64,000 nucleotides of DNA. Origin: Pelomyxa schiedti (Eukaryota; Evosea; Pelobiontida; Pelomyxidae). The notes under the pieces were generated by a model. The model worked only from the letters and a program-made list of their open reading frames with translations, was not told where the DNA came from and ran no database searches. Below, piece after piece: positions 35,385-45,500 of this stretch. How positions within the stretch are numbered: position 1 is the first letter of the stretch; each line of letters begins with the position of its first letter. The DNA is taken from positions 1 to 64,000 of the forward strand of contig JAHLWZ010000854.1 of assembly GCA_020536535.1 (NCBI GenBank). The letters are read 5' to 3'. A program made the translations under genes and the position numbers.

Positions 35385-36563
35385 TTGTTGTGCTGGAATT
35401 TTGCGGCGTTCCCACAATGGCGCCGCGACGACACAAGCAGCTTGTGCATCATCTCCATCGATTTCGCAATGGGCACGATCGGGCCGACGCTGGCGAGAGC
35501 GTGGGCCGACGAGTGGGTGTTTGGGCCCAGCGTGGTGGACGACGCAGTGTTCGAGGTTCCTCTGCAAAAGAATGCTGCACATGCCAAGCGGAGAAGTGCC
35601 TTCGTGTGTGTCAGTGTGTCATCTACCACAATGGGAGTCGTGGCCTACTCTGTGTTCTGGTGCGGTTTGACGGTGTGCGGGTGTGTGGGGCAGTCGAGGG
35701 TGCTGGTGAGGAGCAGGGGCGCCATGGGTTCCAGTGACACCGGGTTCGACTATTCGGTTCTGAACCTCGGTGACACTGCGGAGTCGCCGCGGTTTGCTCT
35801 TTTTACGGCGCCCGGGATGAGTTCTATGAGGTGCAACAGGAGCTGGGTTGTGGGTATTCGGATGGAGAGGGAGAGGGATGCGTTGTTTGTCAGGAAGCTT
35901 CTCTGCTCTCCAAACAAACGAGGTGAATGCCTCCTTTGTGGATTCAACAGGCCGGGAACGATTCCGGACAACAGTGGAATTTCGGGACGAATAAGGAAGG
36001 TTAAATTCTCGCCACTGAGCGACGGCGTTGCAATGGTGCTAAACTATGATAGTCTAGTGAGCTTTGTGGACTTGGAAGCAAGCTTCACAACAAATACATT
36101 GGTGACAACAATCAATATTGTGTGTGGAGAGATACACCCGCGAGGTGTGATGTGGCTATCTTCTGGAACCCCATGTACTCTTCACGGAAAAAAATCCAAA
36201 TACCACTTGGTACCGTACCAACGTCGCGAACCCATTACTTCTTTCCCAACATTCCCCTTTCCCGTCATAGTGAAACCAGTTGGAAAGAACCATGCCTTTG
36301 TTTCTGAAGAATTCGAACCCACACAGTTCCAAGTCTATCACACAGACAACCTGACAGCCCCATCACTGTGTGTTCCATGCACCTGGGTCCATATCACCAG
36401 TTCATCAAGCCTCATTCTTTCAACACAGGGAAGTTACACACCTTATCAGCATTCCACATCAACCCTCCAGTTCACTCTTCATGATGGCATCTCTGGCTTG
36501 AAAGTTGGTGACTTCAATATCCTGTTGCCTCCTGATGTTATGTTTGACAAAAACCTTCGATAA
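35385..36563 (+). CDS. Divergent member of an unrecognised propeller-like family (member D)
   Basis: Open frame of about 390 codons. The stretch IGPTLARAWADEWVFGPSVV, then FVCVSVSSTTMGVVAYSVF, can be aligned with the LWDSCVVSCTRWVVVD and RFGISPLLMGVTTAVSV segments of the three minus-strand members at 38-46 kb. Later strands (KVKFSPLSDGVAMVLNYDSL, VSFVDLEASFTTN, FEPTQFQVYHTDN) have the spacing of beta-propeller blades. The N-terminus is unclear: the frame has no ATG at 35385, and the ATG at 35338 is in another frame whose AQVLVVCCAGILRR looks like the AQDQMAAIMLAAQ region of the family. That suggests a missed short intron or a frameshift near 35400-35450. Function unknown. Confidence 0.55.
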   Translation: MLCWNFAAFPQWRRDDTSSLCIISIDFAMGTIGPTLARAWADEWVFGPSVVDDAVFEVPLQKNAAHAKRRSAFVCVSVSSTTMGVVAYSVFWCGLTVCGCVGQSRVLVRSRGAMGSSDTGFDYSVLNLGDTAESPRFALFTAPGMSSMRCNRSWVVGIRMERERDALFVRKLLCSPNKRGECLLCGFNRPGTIPDNSGISGRIRKVKFSPLSDGVAMVLNYDSLVSFVDLEASFTTNTLVTTINIVCGEIHPRGVMWLSSGTPCTLHGKKSKYHLVPYQRREPITSFPTFPFPVIVKPVGKNHAFVSEEFEPTQFQVYHTDNLTAPSLCVPCTWVHITSSSSLILSTQGSYTPYQHSTSTLQFTLHDGISGLKVGDFNILLPPDVMFDKNLR

Positions 36564-36811
36564 CTATCTGAAGCTCCTCAATCACATACAAGCAACCTGG
36601 TGGTCAGTCAAGGACAAGTAGCGACTCTCATGTGGTTTGCCAGGTACACAGAGTGTCTTCCAGGAACGCAAAACGTGTTTGCGTCTTCCCCTTTTCCTTT
36701 GATCAAACGAAATCAGTCTACAAACCGACACTTCTCCTAATTCCCTTTAAAACGGCACCAAAGGAAAAAAAAGAGAAAACAAAACACTAGGTGTGGCCAT
36801 TGGCGACAACA

Positions 36812-38567
36812 ATGTCAGCAACAGTAAGCGGAGGCACGGCGGCAGTAGAACTACCTAAACCCAGCATGCTGGGAATCGACCCTGCACACCAGATGATCCT
36901 CGACCGTTGGTCGGGAGCCAGTATCGACCGGGCCGTGCGCCAACTGGCACGCAGGGCCGCCGCGGCATTGCCGCCTTTGAAGGGAACTCCTCCCACAGGT
37001 TGGGTTGTTTGTTTGTCCCGTTTAAGTGTCTAATTCTGCTGTACTCCATATTCAAGCTGCTGCACTGACGATACCAGACAGTTCTGTGGAGCCAACTCCA
37101 TACCCAGTGGTCGATGCACACATTCACGGTGTGGACTTCCTGCAACACGTGCGTTCTGCTTGTGAATACTTTATTAAACCAATAAAATTTCACTACAGAC
37201 GGATGGATTCCGCAGCCTTGTAACCAAGATGCGCGAAAATAATGTTACGCATTCAGTTATTTTTGGTCTTCCAGTTAAAAAGCGCTTTGACCGGGCTGAA
37301 ATTCCTCCGGGTGCTCTAGCCGATGCACGTAGTACTGGTGAAATAAACACAAAAATATTACCTCAATTTCAACAATATAAGGAAAAACAACAAAAAAACA
37401 TGACAAACTTCTAACTGATCGAGAACCTAGTTCCCTTGGACTTCCACAGATTGAAGGAACTCTATGGGCCTTCTTACTACCTTTCAGACGACTCCAAGTT
37501 CCTTCTCTGCCTGTTTTCTTCTCTGACCTCTTTATACAGGTGCTACTATTACTCCTACACTGATGATATCATTGAACAAGAAATTTGTGATCTTCACAAT
37601 ACTGTTGATGAACAGAAATTCATTCCACTCCTCGTGGGCTTTAACCCCACTGATATTGATGCTGTTGAGTATATCCGATCCCGTTTTGAACAGAGACCTG
37701 GCTTTTGGAAAGGTGTTGGTGAAGTTTTATTGCGACATGATTACCTCACAATGCTCACTCGTGAAGAAACCGCATGTATACAACAACTAAATAACGCAAA
37801 CATATTAACAATAGTAAAGCGATTGCACATCCCGCAATGGATCCAATATTTGCCTTCTGTGAAGAGAAGCGCTTGCCATTGCTTATTCACCAAAATATCT
37901 CAAACGTCACGGTTATCTCGTATGCTTGTTTCCCGAAAACACTTGCTTTCTTTTTTCTGACAATGCAAAGGTCATCACTGCCAACAGAAATTCCCCCTGC
38001 CAGCCCCGAGAACATGAGGTATTACTGGGAACTCAAGCAGGCACTTGACAGTTGCCGACATCAGAAATACCATTTCCCAGTTGTCTGGGCTCACATGGGA
38101 ATCTCCCTTGGACTTCATGTTAAACAATACGACCTTTTCTTGAATACACGAGTTTTTCCTCTGGTTTTTTCCCTTCTTGCTGTCATTTGTCATTAACCCT
38201 TTGGGAATTGCAAAAGTATGACAACTTGTATGTGGACATAAGCTGGATTGTGTATGACGATGTAATGTGTGATTTGTCTGATAAAGATAATCCAAAGGTA
38301 ACGTTGGAAGTGGTCAGTCTTATCATTAATACCAAATGGCAGGTGAAACCAGAATGGGTGAATTTCTGCTGCGCTCATTCCGACAGGATCATGATAGGGA
38401 GTGATCTGACTGGCCACTGGGAGGAGGCCAAGGGGAAGCCCGAGCAGTACTATGCCAAAACTATCCGGAGGTATCACATGCTTTTGGGCCAAGTGGCGGA
38501 AGTATCGCCGCAAGCAGCTTACAACATTGCTGAAGGAAATGCAAAGAAAGTGTTCAACTTCCCTTAG
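36812..38567 (+). CDS. Amidohydrolase-family (TIM-barrel) metal-dependent hydrolase
   Basis: Start MSATVSGGTAAVELPKPSML at ATG 36812. The barrel begins YPVVDAHIHGVDFL, with the H-x-H metal site after the first strand. Next are RSLVTKMRENNVTHSVIFGL, FIPLLVGFNPTDIDAVEYI, WKGVGEVLLRHDYLTML, RLPLLIHQN (third His), HFPVVWAHMGIS (fourth His), NLYVDISWIVYDDVM, and DRIMIGSDLTGHWEEAKG with the catalytic Asp. It ends QAAYNIAEGNAKKVFNF. This is the amidohydrolase-2 layout seen in ACMSD-like decarboxylases and lactonases; the substrate cannot be told. About seven introns, and the exons between 37400 and 38200 are less certain. All expected metal ligands are seen. Confidence 0.75.
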
Positions 38568-38658
38568 TCCCACGCGGTAAGACAAGAACCATTTTTACCA
38601 CTAAAACAGTTGATCCAAACAATTTTCTGTTGTCCTGTTTGAGATTTACACCACTCTT

Positions 38659-39984
38659 TTACCACAAGAAACTCCCAGGTCGGTCGATCCCATGTATAGT
38701 CCAACCAGGAGCCAGAAACTGAATGCACGCAACAGTATCCCCTGATGATCCCTCAATCAATTTAAGTCTCTGACCACCGGATGCAATGATCAACACGAAA
38801 CCACCACCCGTGGCAAAGGTGCATAGCTCAATATTTTGGAATGTCCTGAGAATGGAATTCTCGTCGCGGCAGTCCCGTATCTCAAGTGACTTTCGGGCAT
38901 TGGAGTGAATTGCAAATAGTGAAGCACTCACTTGGAGGAGCACACTACGAGGAGTGATTTCATCATGGAGTTCCTTTGTCACACCGTTGGGTTGCACGGA
39001 ACAAGCTCTGGTTTGATTGTCATCATCGAAGGTCTCAACAATGAAGAGGTTTTCACCAGCTTTATTCTCCATGACAAGAAAATCATCAACCGTATCACTT
39101 GCTTCAAGTACTTCCAGTGCCCGAAAGTTGGTTGGTAAACTGGTTAGTCCTTTGGTCAAGTACATCTGAGCAACATCAAGAACCAGAAACTGGCCACTTT
39201 GCTGATCTTCCTTGTTCACAACCAACATGGCTGCCTGTGATGGCAGAATTTTGCTGAAGGTCAAAGATTTTATTTCAACATCAAATCCCCCAGCTTCTAT
39301 ACATGCACGACAACCTTCGCTGGCCAGACTTTCAACAACAAATGAAACACTGTGCTCCCCCGATGTAGCCTCAACATACCATCTCCCATTCACACAAAAG
39401 TTGTCATCGTCATTGCCCGGGGGGAGCTCCCGCCGCTTTCCGCTCGCTGTATACTGGATATACTGTCTTCCATCGTCACTCACAAAGACGCGGTCCTTGT
39501 CAATCCAGATCGTGAAGCTCTGCGGCGAAAACAAGGTCTCTCTGTCAACGACAGACACCGCGGTCGTGACTCCCATCAACAAGGGCGAAATTCCGAATCT
39601 GACAACACACCGCTGCACAGTGTCATTCTCGTCGTCGTCGTCGTCGTCGTCGTCGGCGCCCGCTCCTTCTTCCACCCAAGCGTCCACGACGACCCACCTT
39701 GTGCAAGACACCACGCACGAGTCCCACAATTGCATGGCGAAGTTCCCGCCGAACACCCTCGCCGGCGAATTCCTCCCGCACCGCTCCGACTGCGCTGCCA
39801 GCATTATGGCAGCCATTTGGTCTTGTGCCCTCACGCCCTCTGCCAGTGTGATGGTCCCAAGCCACCGTGGTCGCGTCGGTGTCGCCACTGGTGGCGTCGT
39901 TTCCGTCGAAGACCTTTGATCAGTGTCGATGTAGTTTGTCCTCGGTCTTGACTGTGCCGGTTCCTTCGACGCATCTCGCGACAT
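38659..39984 (-). CDS. Propeller-like family member A
   Basis: Single exon of 441 codons from ATG 39984. Residues ~36-100 form the family block: RPRWLGTITLAEGVRAQDQM, LAAQSERCGRNSPARVFGGN, LWDSCVVSCTRWVVVD. An aspartate run encoded by a GTC repeat follows, then RFGISPLLMGVTTAVSVVD. The rest has repeated strand motifs (TIWIDKDRVFVSDDG, FCVNGRWYVEATSGE, SGQFLVLDVAQMYLTK, NKAGENLFIVETFDDD, QVSASLFAIHSNARKSLEIR), suggesting a WD40/kelch-like beta-propeller, with a C-terminal DTVACIQFLAPGW. I do not recognise a named family. No signal peptide or membrane helix. Head-to-tail with member B in the same orientation, 64 bp apart, so a tandem duplicate. Confidence 0.65.
   Translation of the reverse strand: MSRDASKEPAQSRPRTNYIDTDQRSSTETTPPVATPTRPRWLGTITLAEGVRAQDQMAAIMLAAQSERCGRNSPARVFGGNFAMQLWDSCVVSCTRWVVVDAWVEEGAGADDDDDDDDENDTVQRCVVRFGISPLLMGVTTAVSVVDRETLFSPQSFTIWIDKDRVFVSDDGRQYIQYTASGKRRELPPGNDDDNFCVNGRWYVEATSGEHSVSFVVESLASEGCRACIEAGGFDVEIKSLTFSKILPSQAAMLVVNKEDQQSGQFLVLDVAQMYLTKGLTSLPTNFRALEVLEASDTVDDFLVMENKAGENLFIVETFDDDNQTRACSVQPNGVTKELHDEITPRSVLLQVSASLFAIHSNARKSLEIRDCRDENSILRTFQNIELCTFATGGGFVLIIASGGQRLKLIEGSSGDTVACIQFLAPGWTIHGIDRPGSFLW
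39630..39656 (-). repeat. Trinucleotide repeat encoding polyaspartate in member A
   Basis: Array of gtc/cgt units on the plus strand that reads as an Asp run in member A. It is missing in members B and C, where short lysine- or glycine-rich spacers sit at the same place. Confidence 0.75.
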
Positions 39985-40048
39985 TGCTTGGACTTTTGAT
40001 GACCCCTTTTCGTGGTTAAACTAGGACAAGGTGTCGCTTTTTTCGAAG

Positions 40049-41344
40049 TCAAAAACAGGCAGGTTGCTGTTCGACAGCACTGACATACCAACCACGAGCA
40101 AGGAACTTGACACACGCAACAGGTTTCTCTGATAATGCTTCGATCAGGTACAGATCCCCGCTGAGTGGTATGAGCAGTATGAAACCACCACCTGTGAGAT
40201 AGCTGCAGGGTCCCATATTTGTGACCATCCTGACCATGGAAAGCTCCTTGGTTGTGTCGCTGGCGTCCCAGATCTCAAGTGGCTTATCGGGCCCAGCATG
40301 GATCACGAAGTGCGATGCATCCAGTTGGTGCACCTTCAACAGAGTTGAACTGTATAGTTTCTTGATCACTCCGTTGGGTTGCACAGAATAAAGTGTGGTT
40401 TCATCATCATTGAACGTCTCCACAATAAACACGGTTTTGCCATCTTTATGCTCCAACATAAGACAATGGTCAGAAATATCATCGGGACCAAATACTTCCT
40501 GTGCACAAAAATTGGTCGTGCTCAGGATTTCCATTTTTTTGGTCAGGAACATCTTCTCCACATCAACCACAACAAACTGACCACTGTGTTGATCTTCGCT
40601 GCTCTGTACTATGATCACTGCTTGTGATGGAAAAACAGTGCTGAAGCTCATTACGTTGATTTCAGTATCGCTTCGCGCCCCAACTGGGAAACGGACCGTA
40701 TCATACGCCTCTGTCATCAGGTTTACAATTGTAAATGAAACGCGGTTATCCGTCACTCTGGCTTGCATGTACCACTTCGCGTTCACACAATGATCCACTA
40801 GATCATTTCCGGGCAGCTCCCGACGCACTCCGTTTGCTGTATCCTGAATGTAGTGTCTTCCATATTCGTCGCTCACAAACACGCGGTCTCTGTCGATCCA
40901 AGAAGTCGAACTATTCTCGGCAAACATGTTGCCTATGTCCTCAACAGACACCGCGGTCGTGATTCCCATCAGCAACGGCGAAATTCCGAAGCGTATCAAA
41001 AAGCGCCGCTCCGGCTCCGCCCTGTGTCTTTTCCCTTTTTTCTTCACCCCACCGTCCACGACGACCCACCTTGTGCAAGACACCACGCACGAGTCCCACA
41101 ATTGCCTGGCGACGTTCCCGCCAAACACCCTCGCCGGCGAATTCCTCCCGCACCGCTCCGACTGCGCTGCCAGCATTATGGCAACCATTTGGTCTTGTGC
41201 CCTCACTCCCTCGGCCAGTGTGATGGTCCCAAGCCACCGTGGTCGTTCCGTTGTACTACTAGTTGTTGAACTTCGATTGGTGGCTCTGTTATCGACGTCG
41301 TCTGCCCTCAGTCTTTTCGGTGTCCGTTCAGCTGCCTTCATCAT
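40049..41344 (-). CDS. Propeller-like family member B
   Basis: Single exon of 431 codons from ATG 41344 (MMKAAERTPKRLRADDVDN). It shares the N-terminal block with A and C. The DNA over 41063-41245 differs from member C at one position and from A at about six. The remainder is clearly homologous but much more diverged (SWIDRDRVFVSDEYGRHYIQ; CVNAKWYMQARVTDN; QHSGQFVVVDVEKMFLTKKM; LEHKDGKTVFIVETFNDDE; QLDASHFVIHAGPDKPLEIW). The C-terminus is KPVACVKFLARGW. Predicted cytosolic beta-propeller-like protein of unknown function. Confidence 0.65.
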   Translation of the reverse strand: MMKAAERTPKRLRADDVDNRATNRSSTTSSTTERPRWLGTITLAEGVRAQDQMVAIMLAAQSERCGRNSPARVFGGNVARQLWDSCVVSCTRWVVVDGGVKKKGKRHRAEPERRFLIRFGISPLLMGITTAVSVEDIGNMFAENSSTSWIDRDRVFVSDEYGRHYIQDTANGVRRELPGNDLVDHCVNAKWYMQARVTDNRVSFTIVNLMTEAYDTVRFPVGARSDTEINVMSFSTVFPSQAVIIVQSSEDQHSGQFVVVDVEKMFLTKKMEILSTTNFCAQEVFGPDDISDHCLMLEHKDGKTVFIVETFNDDETTLYSVQPNGVIKKLYSSTLLKVHQLDASHFVIHAGPDKPLEIWDASDTTKELSMVRMVTNMGPCSYLTGGGFILLIPLSGDLYLIEALSEKPVACVKFLARGWYVSAVEQQPACF

Positions 41345-41446
41345 CAGAAAACGAAAACGTTGGCGGTTTCGGCTTCGTCACATTTTGGTTTTTTGATTGC
41401 TTGATGTTTTCAACTGTCAGAAAGTGTCTTCGCTTGTGGAGGTGTC

Positions 41447-43805
41447 ATGGACAAGAAAGAATTGATCGCACAGATAACCTGCCGTTGTTGCTCCTCGTTC
41501 TTCCATGAACCAAGGTTGAACTGCCGTTTTCTTTTCCCAAGTTGACGCCCACAAGGCTCTTGCCGTGCTTGCACACCTTGTGCCTCGACTGTGTCACACG
41601 CTGTTCCTCGCGTACCACAAGCACGACAACCCCGACCGGCGTGTTGCCCACTTTTTCCGTGACGTGCCCCGTGTGCCACTCCCAGGTCAGCGATGTGCCC
41701 TTGTGTGCTTTGTGGGTCAAATAACTCAACAAAAGCAAACGCCAAACAGGCCACAGTCCCACCCGGCGGATTCGCAGTCGACGTCTGGAAGAGCAGCCAG
41801 CTGGATACGCTGGCGCCAATCATAGCAGGTTGCGGGCCACAATCGCCGCCACCAGGCACCACGGCCACTCCCCCGCCCGAGTGTGCCGAGTGCAGGGCTC
41901 ACGACGCCCCGTGGTGGTGCGCGTCGTGCAGCATGTTCTTGTGCAACGACGACATGGCGCACCACTCACGTGCGTGGAGGACGGCTTCTCACAAGGTACT
42001 TCTTGAAAAAAAAAAAAAAAACAATTCCCTCAACCTTATTCACTCCATGCGTGGATGTGGATACAGGTTGTGACGGTGGATCAACTCAGGACACAGACGG
42101 ACGCTGTGTCTCCCATGTCGTACAAACCGGCACTGTGTTACAAGCACCCGCAAGAGGAGCTCCTGTTTTATTGCAACACTGACCACTCGCTGATTTGCCG
42201 TGATTGCACGTGTGCCACTCTCTGTCTTCCTGTGCTTTTACTTAATGGGCGGTATACATCGTTCAGGTTGGACGACCACAAGAACCATGACTTTGTTGTC
42301 TCCATTGACCTGAGCTCCAAATTCAAAGAGAACATTGGTTCACTCTGTTCGATGTTGGTATCGCACTTGGAGAAGGTTTCGCTTTCGAAACTCACTGCAA
42401 TTGTATGTGCCGTCCCTTCTCGTGGGACTTCTTCCATTCTTGTTCAATCTATTAGCCATCCTAAGACAATCAAGGGGTGCTGCAAAAACGCTGAAGAAGT
42501 TCAAGAAAAAGTGGAGTCAGAAATACGAACTGAATTTGCCAAGATTGTTGCTGTTGTCAATGCCAGGGAGGCACAGTTACTCTCGGATCTTAAGGCAATC
42601 ACAGATTCCGCAAAGAAGGTATGTTTCTGCTGTCGGGCCAGAGCCATCACGATGTTTGATGTCCCACTGACAATTTTTACACTTCAAGACATTCCAAGAA
42701 AACATTGAAGGATGCGACAACAAGATGAAGGTTGTACAAGAGGCACAAGAATACACACAACTGGTAACAACGAAGTTCACTGACCTCCAACTTGTGGCTG
42801 TCAATGACACTCTCTCATCTCGCGTGAAAAAACTTTGCACTGACGTTCCAACACCCAATAATTTGAAAGTATCAAGACTTTTCTTCTGTTTGAAAGCTGC
42901 TCACAACCAAACAATAGGTGAGATTTGACTGTGAGTCAGCTGCTATATGTGGAAAAATCTCTTCGTCACTCGGACGTCTTGTTCACAATTCAGCAGCAGC
43001 AGGCACCCTTATTACTGCCAAATCAACACTGATGATGAAGACACTCAAACGACTTGACACATCGATGGTGCCCTCGGTCACACCCCGTATGGCACAGAGG
43101 CTATTTGTTGACAACGCAACTGGGAAAGTGTACTGGGACGGTGGCTTCAACCGTCCACAACTGACAGAGTTTGCAAACATGGCCAGCTTCGTCAACAACA
43201 CCAACCCGAGACAGTTCACACTCAAGGACGTGCCCGCTTTCCCCGAGGGCCCTTACCAGGCCGTGCACAACGGCCACGTGTACTGCACCCCGTTATTCAC
43301 ACCCACGATGACCAAGGTGCGTGTGAGTGACGGGTCAACAGTCGCAACTGCACCACTCCCAAACGCCGGCCACTCCAGCAGCTCAGCGTGGGACAAATGT
43401 TGTTACTCGGACAACTGCTGGTATGTTGATGCAGGGGGTGTGCTGTATGTGGTCCACGCACCACCAGACAACGGCAACATACACATCACGAGGGTGGACC
43501 CTGACAACCTCGCAATCTTGCAGACGTGGGTGGTGCCCCGCGTCAAGAAGACCACTGGCTTTGCATTTGTTGTGTGCGGGAATTTCTACTTTGGCAAGGC
43601 ATCGAACAGCAGGGAGATCGACGGGGTGTTTGACACCACCACCGGTGTTTATGATGACACTTACAGAAACTCACTCCCGACTTCGGGCACGTTCATTCTT
43701 CTGATTTCTTGGATACCATCCACAAACCAGCTCCTCGTCGTCGACTGTCACCCTGAGAACTTCGATAATTGCTACGTTTTCCTGTTTGACGATGTGGCTC
43801 TGTGA
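41447..43805 (+). CDS. TRIM-like protein with RING, two B-boxes, coiled coil and olfactomedin-like domain, copy 3
   Basis: Eight exons: 41447-41514, 41556-41685, 41750-41995, 42067-42209, 42267-42402, 42475-42618, 42689-42868, 42918-43805. They sum to 645 codons with phases that fit. RING: ITCRCCSSFFHEP, CLHTLCLDCVTRC, TCPVCHSQ. First B-box: CAECRAHDAPWWCASC, FLCNDDMAHHSRAW. Second: CYKHPQEELLFYCNTD, LICRDC, DHKNHDF (the last joined across an intron). Coiled coil: EEVQEKVESEIRTEFAKIVA onward. Olfactomedin-like domain: YWDGGFNRPQLTEF, NGHVYCTPLF, YVDAGGVLYVVHAPPDNG, ITRVDPDNLAILQTWVVP, GFAFVVCGNFYFG, GVFDTTTGVYDDTY, LISWIPSTNQLLVVD. Predicted E3 ubiquitin ligase; the olfactomedin part would bind the target. 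Intact and the best reference for this family in the window. Confidence 0.87.
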
Positions 43806-44258
43806 GAAAAAAAAAAACCCACAACATTTTCCAGTGACCTGGCAGAGTGAAAGACCGTCTGGTGGCCAGTAACGATCATATTAGAAGTGTGAGTGCCTCA
43901 CAAGAGGCACCCTCCACGGTTTATTCAACGGATTGTACTGATAAGGGTATGACTGTAGTCCCATATCTCTGTGTGCGAAGGGAGAATAGTGACTCTAGAC
44001 AGAACGCCAATTTCTGGTCCATTAGGATCTCCTTGGTGATTCCATTGGTTACACAAAACAGACTCTGGTTACCCAAGCTCCCAACTATGAAGAATTTTTG
44101 AACAAAAGATGTCTTCAGCATCTCATGGTTATTTCGCGTTTCTTCAGAGAAATTTTCAGAACATCAAAGTGCATTCAACACATGGAACTCCCGTGTTGGT
44201 ACATACTTTGGATCACCCAACCAGGAGCAAGAAACTGGATGCATGCAACAGTATTCCC
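43806..44258. other. Spacer including the untranslated tail of member C
   Basis: 43806-44180 shows no gene. About 44187-44258 on the minus strand, just past the stop of member C, still reads in frame as NTVACIQFLAPGW, homologous to the natural C-terminus of A and B. Confidence 0.55.
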
Positions 44259-45407
44259 CTATGATGCCTCCATCAATTTGAGGCCCTTACCCTCAGACAT
44301 AACAAGCAATATGAATCCACAGCCTGTGAGGTAGTTGTAGCCTGCAGCATTTTGGAGGATCCTGGGTGTGGGCTTCTCCCTGAGAGTGTCAAAGTAGTCC
44401 CATATCTCAAGTGAAGCTCGTTCCCGGCAGTTAATTGAGTAAAGTGACGCACTCACTTGGAATAGGACACTGCCGCTGTAGGTGCATCTGTAAAGTTTCT
44501 TTGCCTCTTGGTTGGGTTGCACAGAAAAAACCCTGGTTTGGGCATAGTTGCAACTCTCTACAATGAATATACTTTCACCAGCTTTGTTCTCCATCACGAG
44601 AAAAGAATCCACTTTTTCATTGTGTACTGGTGGTGGTGAGGCAAAGCTTGTCGTGTGCAGAACTTCCAGTTTTTTCGTCAAGTACATTTGAGCGACATCA
44701 ACAACCACAAACTGACCACGAGTGGGATCCTCCTTGCTCTTGACCATTATCACCGCCTCTGATGGAACAGTGCTGCTGAAGTTCATTGACTTGATTTCAA
44801 CATCAAAAGTGCCGTCGAGAAAGCAGACTGGAGGCTCTTCCTCTCTCTTCAGACTTGCAATAACCAAGGAAACTCCATGATCCTCTGATGTGGCTTGCAA
44901 ATACCACTTCTCGTTTACACAAAAGTTTGGTTCATTGCCCCGAGACAACACCCTATCTTCCCCAGTTGTTGTATCACGGAGGTACCTGTTTCCCATGGCA
45001 TTCACACAGACACGATCCTTGTCAATCCAGCGTGTTGCACCGTAAGCTTCAGCAAAGAGCGCCTCCTGTGGTGCAACAAACACAGCAGTCGCGATTCCCA
45101 TAAGCAAAGGCGAAACCCCAAATCTGGTAATACACCGCGCCCACGGTCCTCCTCCTTTGTTTGCCACCAACGAATCCGAGATGACCCACCTTGTGCAAGA
45201 CACCACGCACGAGTCCCACAATTGCCTGGCGACGTTCCCGCCAAACACCCTCGCCGGCGAATTCCTCCCGCACCGCTCCGACTGCGCTGCCAGCATTATG
45301 GCAGCCATTTGGTCTTGTGCCCTCACTCCCTCGGCCAGTGTGATGGTCCCAAGCCACCGTGGTCGTTCCGCTGTGGTACATGTCGGGGAGGACGTTTCGT
45401 CCCCCAT
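44259..45407 (-). CDS. Propeller-like family member C, truncated by a stop near the C-terminus
   Basis: Single exon. The first ATG is at 45407 (MGDETSSPTCTTAERPRWLG). The conserved N-terminal block lies at 45183-45370 and is almost identical in DNA to member B. Body motifs follow the family (RWIDKDRVCVNAMGNRYL; FCVNEKWYLQATSED; RGQFVVVDVAQMYLTKKLE; NKAGESIFIVESCNYA; FQVSASLYSINCRERASLEI). The frame stops at TAG 44261-44259 within LMEAS, where A and B continue to ...CIQFLAPGW. The next codons remain homologous, so about 20 residues have been cut off by one recent nonsense change. The protein may still fold or may be losing function. Confidence 0.62.
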   Translation of the reverse strand: MGDETSSPTCTTAERPRWLGTITLAEGVRAQDQMAAIMLAAQSERCGRNSPARVFGGNVARQLWDSCVVSCTRWVISDSLVANKGGGPWARCITRFGVSPLLMGIATAVFVAPQEALFAEAYGATRWIDKDRVCVNAMGNRYLRDTTTGEDRVLSRGNEPNFCVNEKWYLQATSEDHGVSLVIASLKREEEPPVCFLDGTFDVEIKSMNFSSTVPSEAVIMVKSKEDPTRGQFVVVDVAQMYLTKKLEVLHTTSFASPPPVHNEKVDSFLVMENKAGESIFIVESCNYAQTRVFSVQPNQEAKKLYRCTYSGSVLFQVSASLYSINCRERASLEIWDYFDTLREKPTPRILQNAAGYNYLTGCGFILLVMSEGKGLKLMEAS

Positions 45408-45500
45408 CAGCTGATTTCCAGGAAGGAATTCCACGCAAAACCAATTCACATTTAAACATTAAAATTATCAGGGACAGGCGTGGTGCTGGGGAAAGTACTA

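Noticed and set aside
39212..39951. Plus-strand frames opposite family member A (also at 40853-41396 and 44895-45455)
   Set aside because: They follow the conserved 183-bp block and so recur in all copies, but the minus-strand frame is the one conserved across the full gene.
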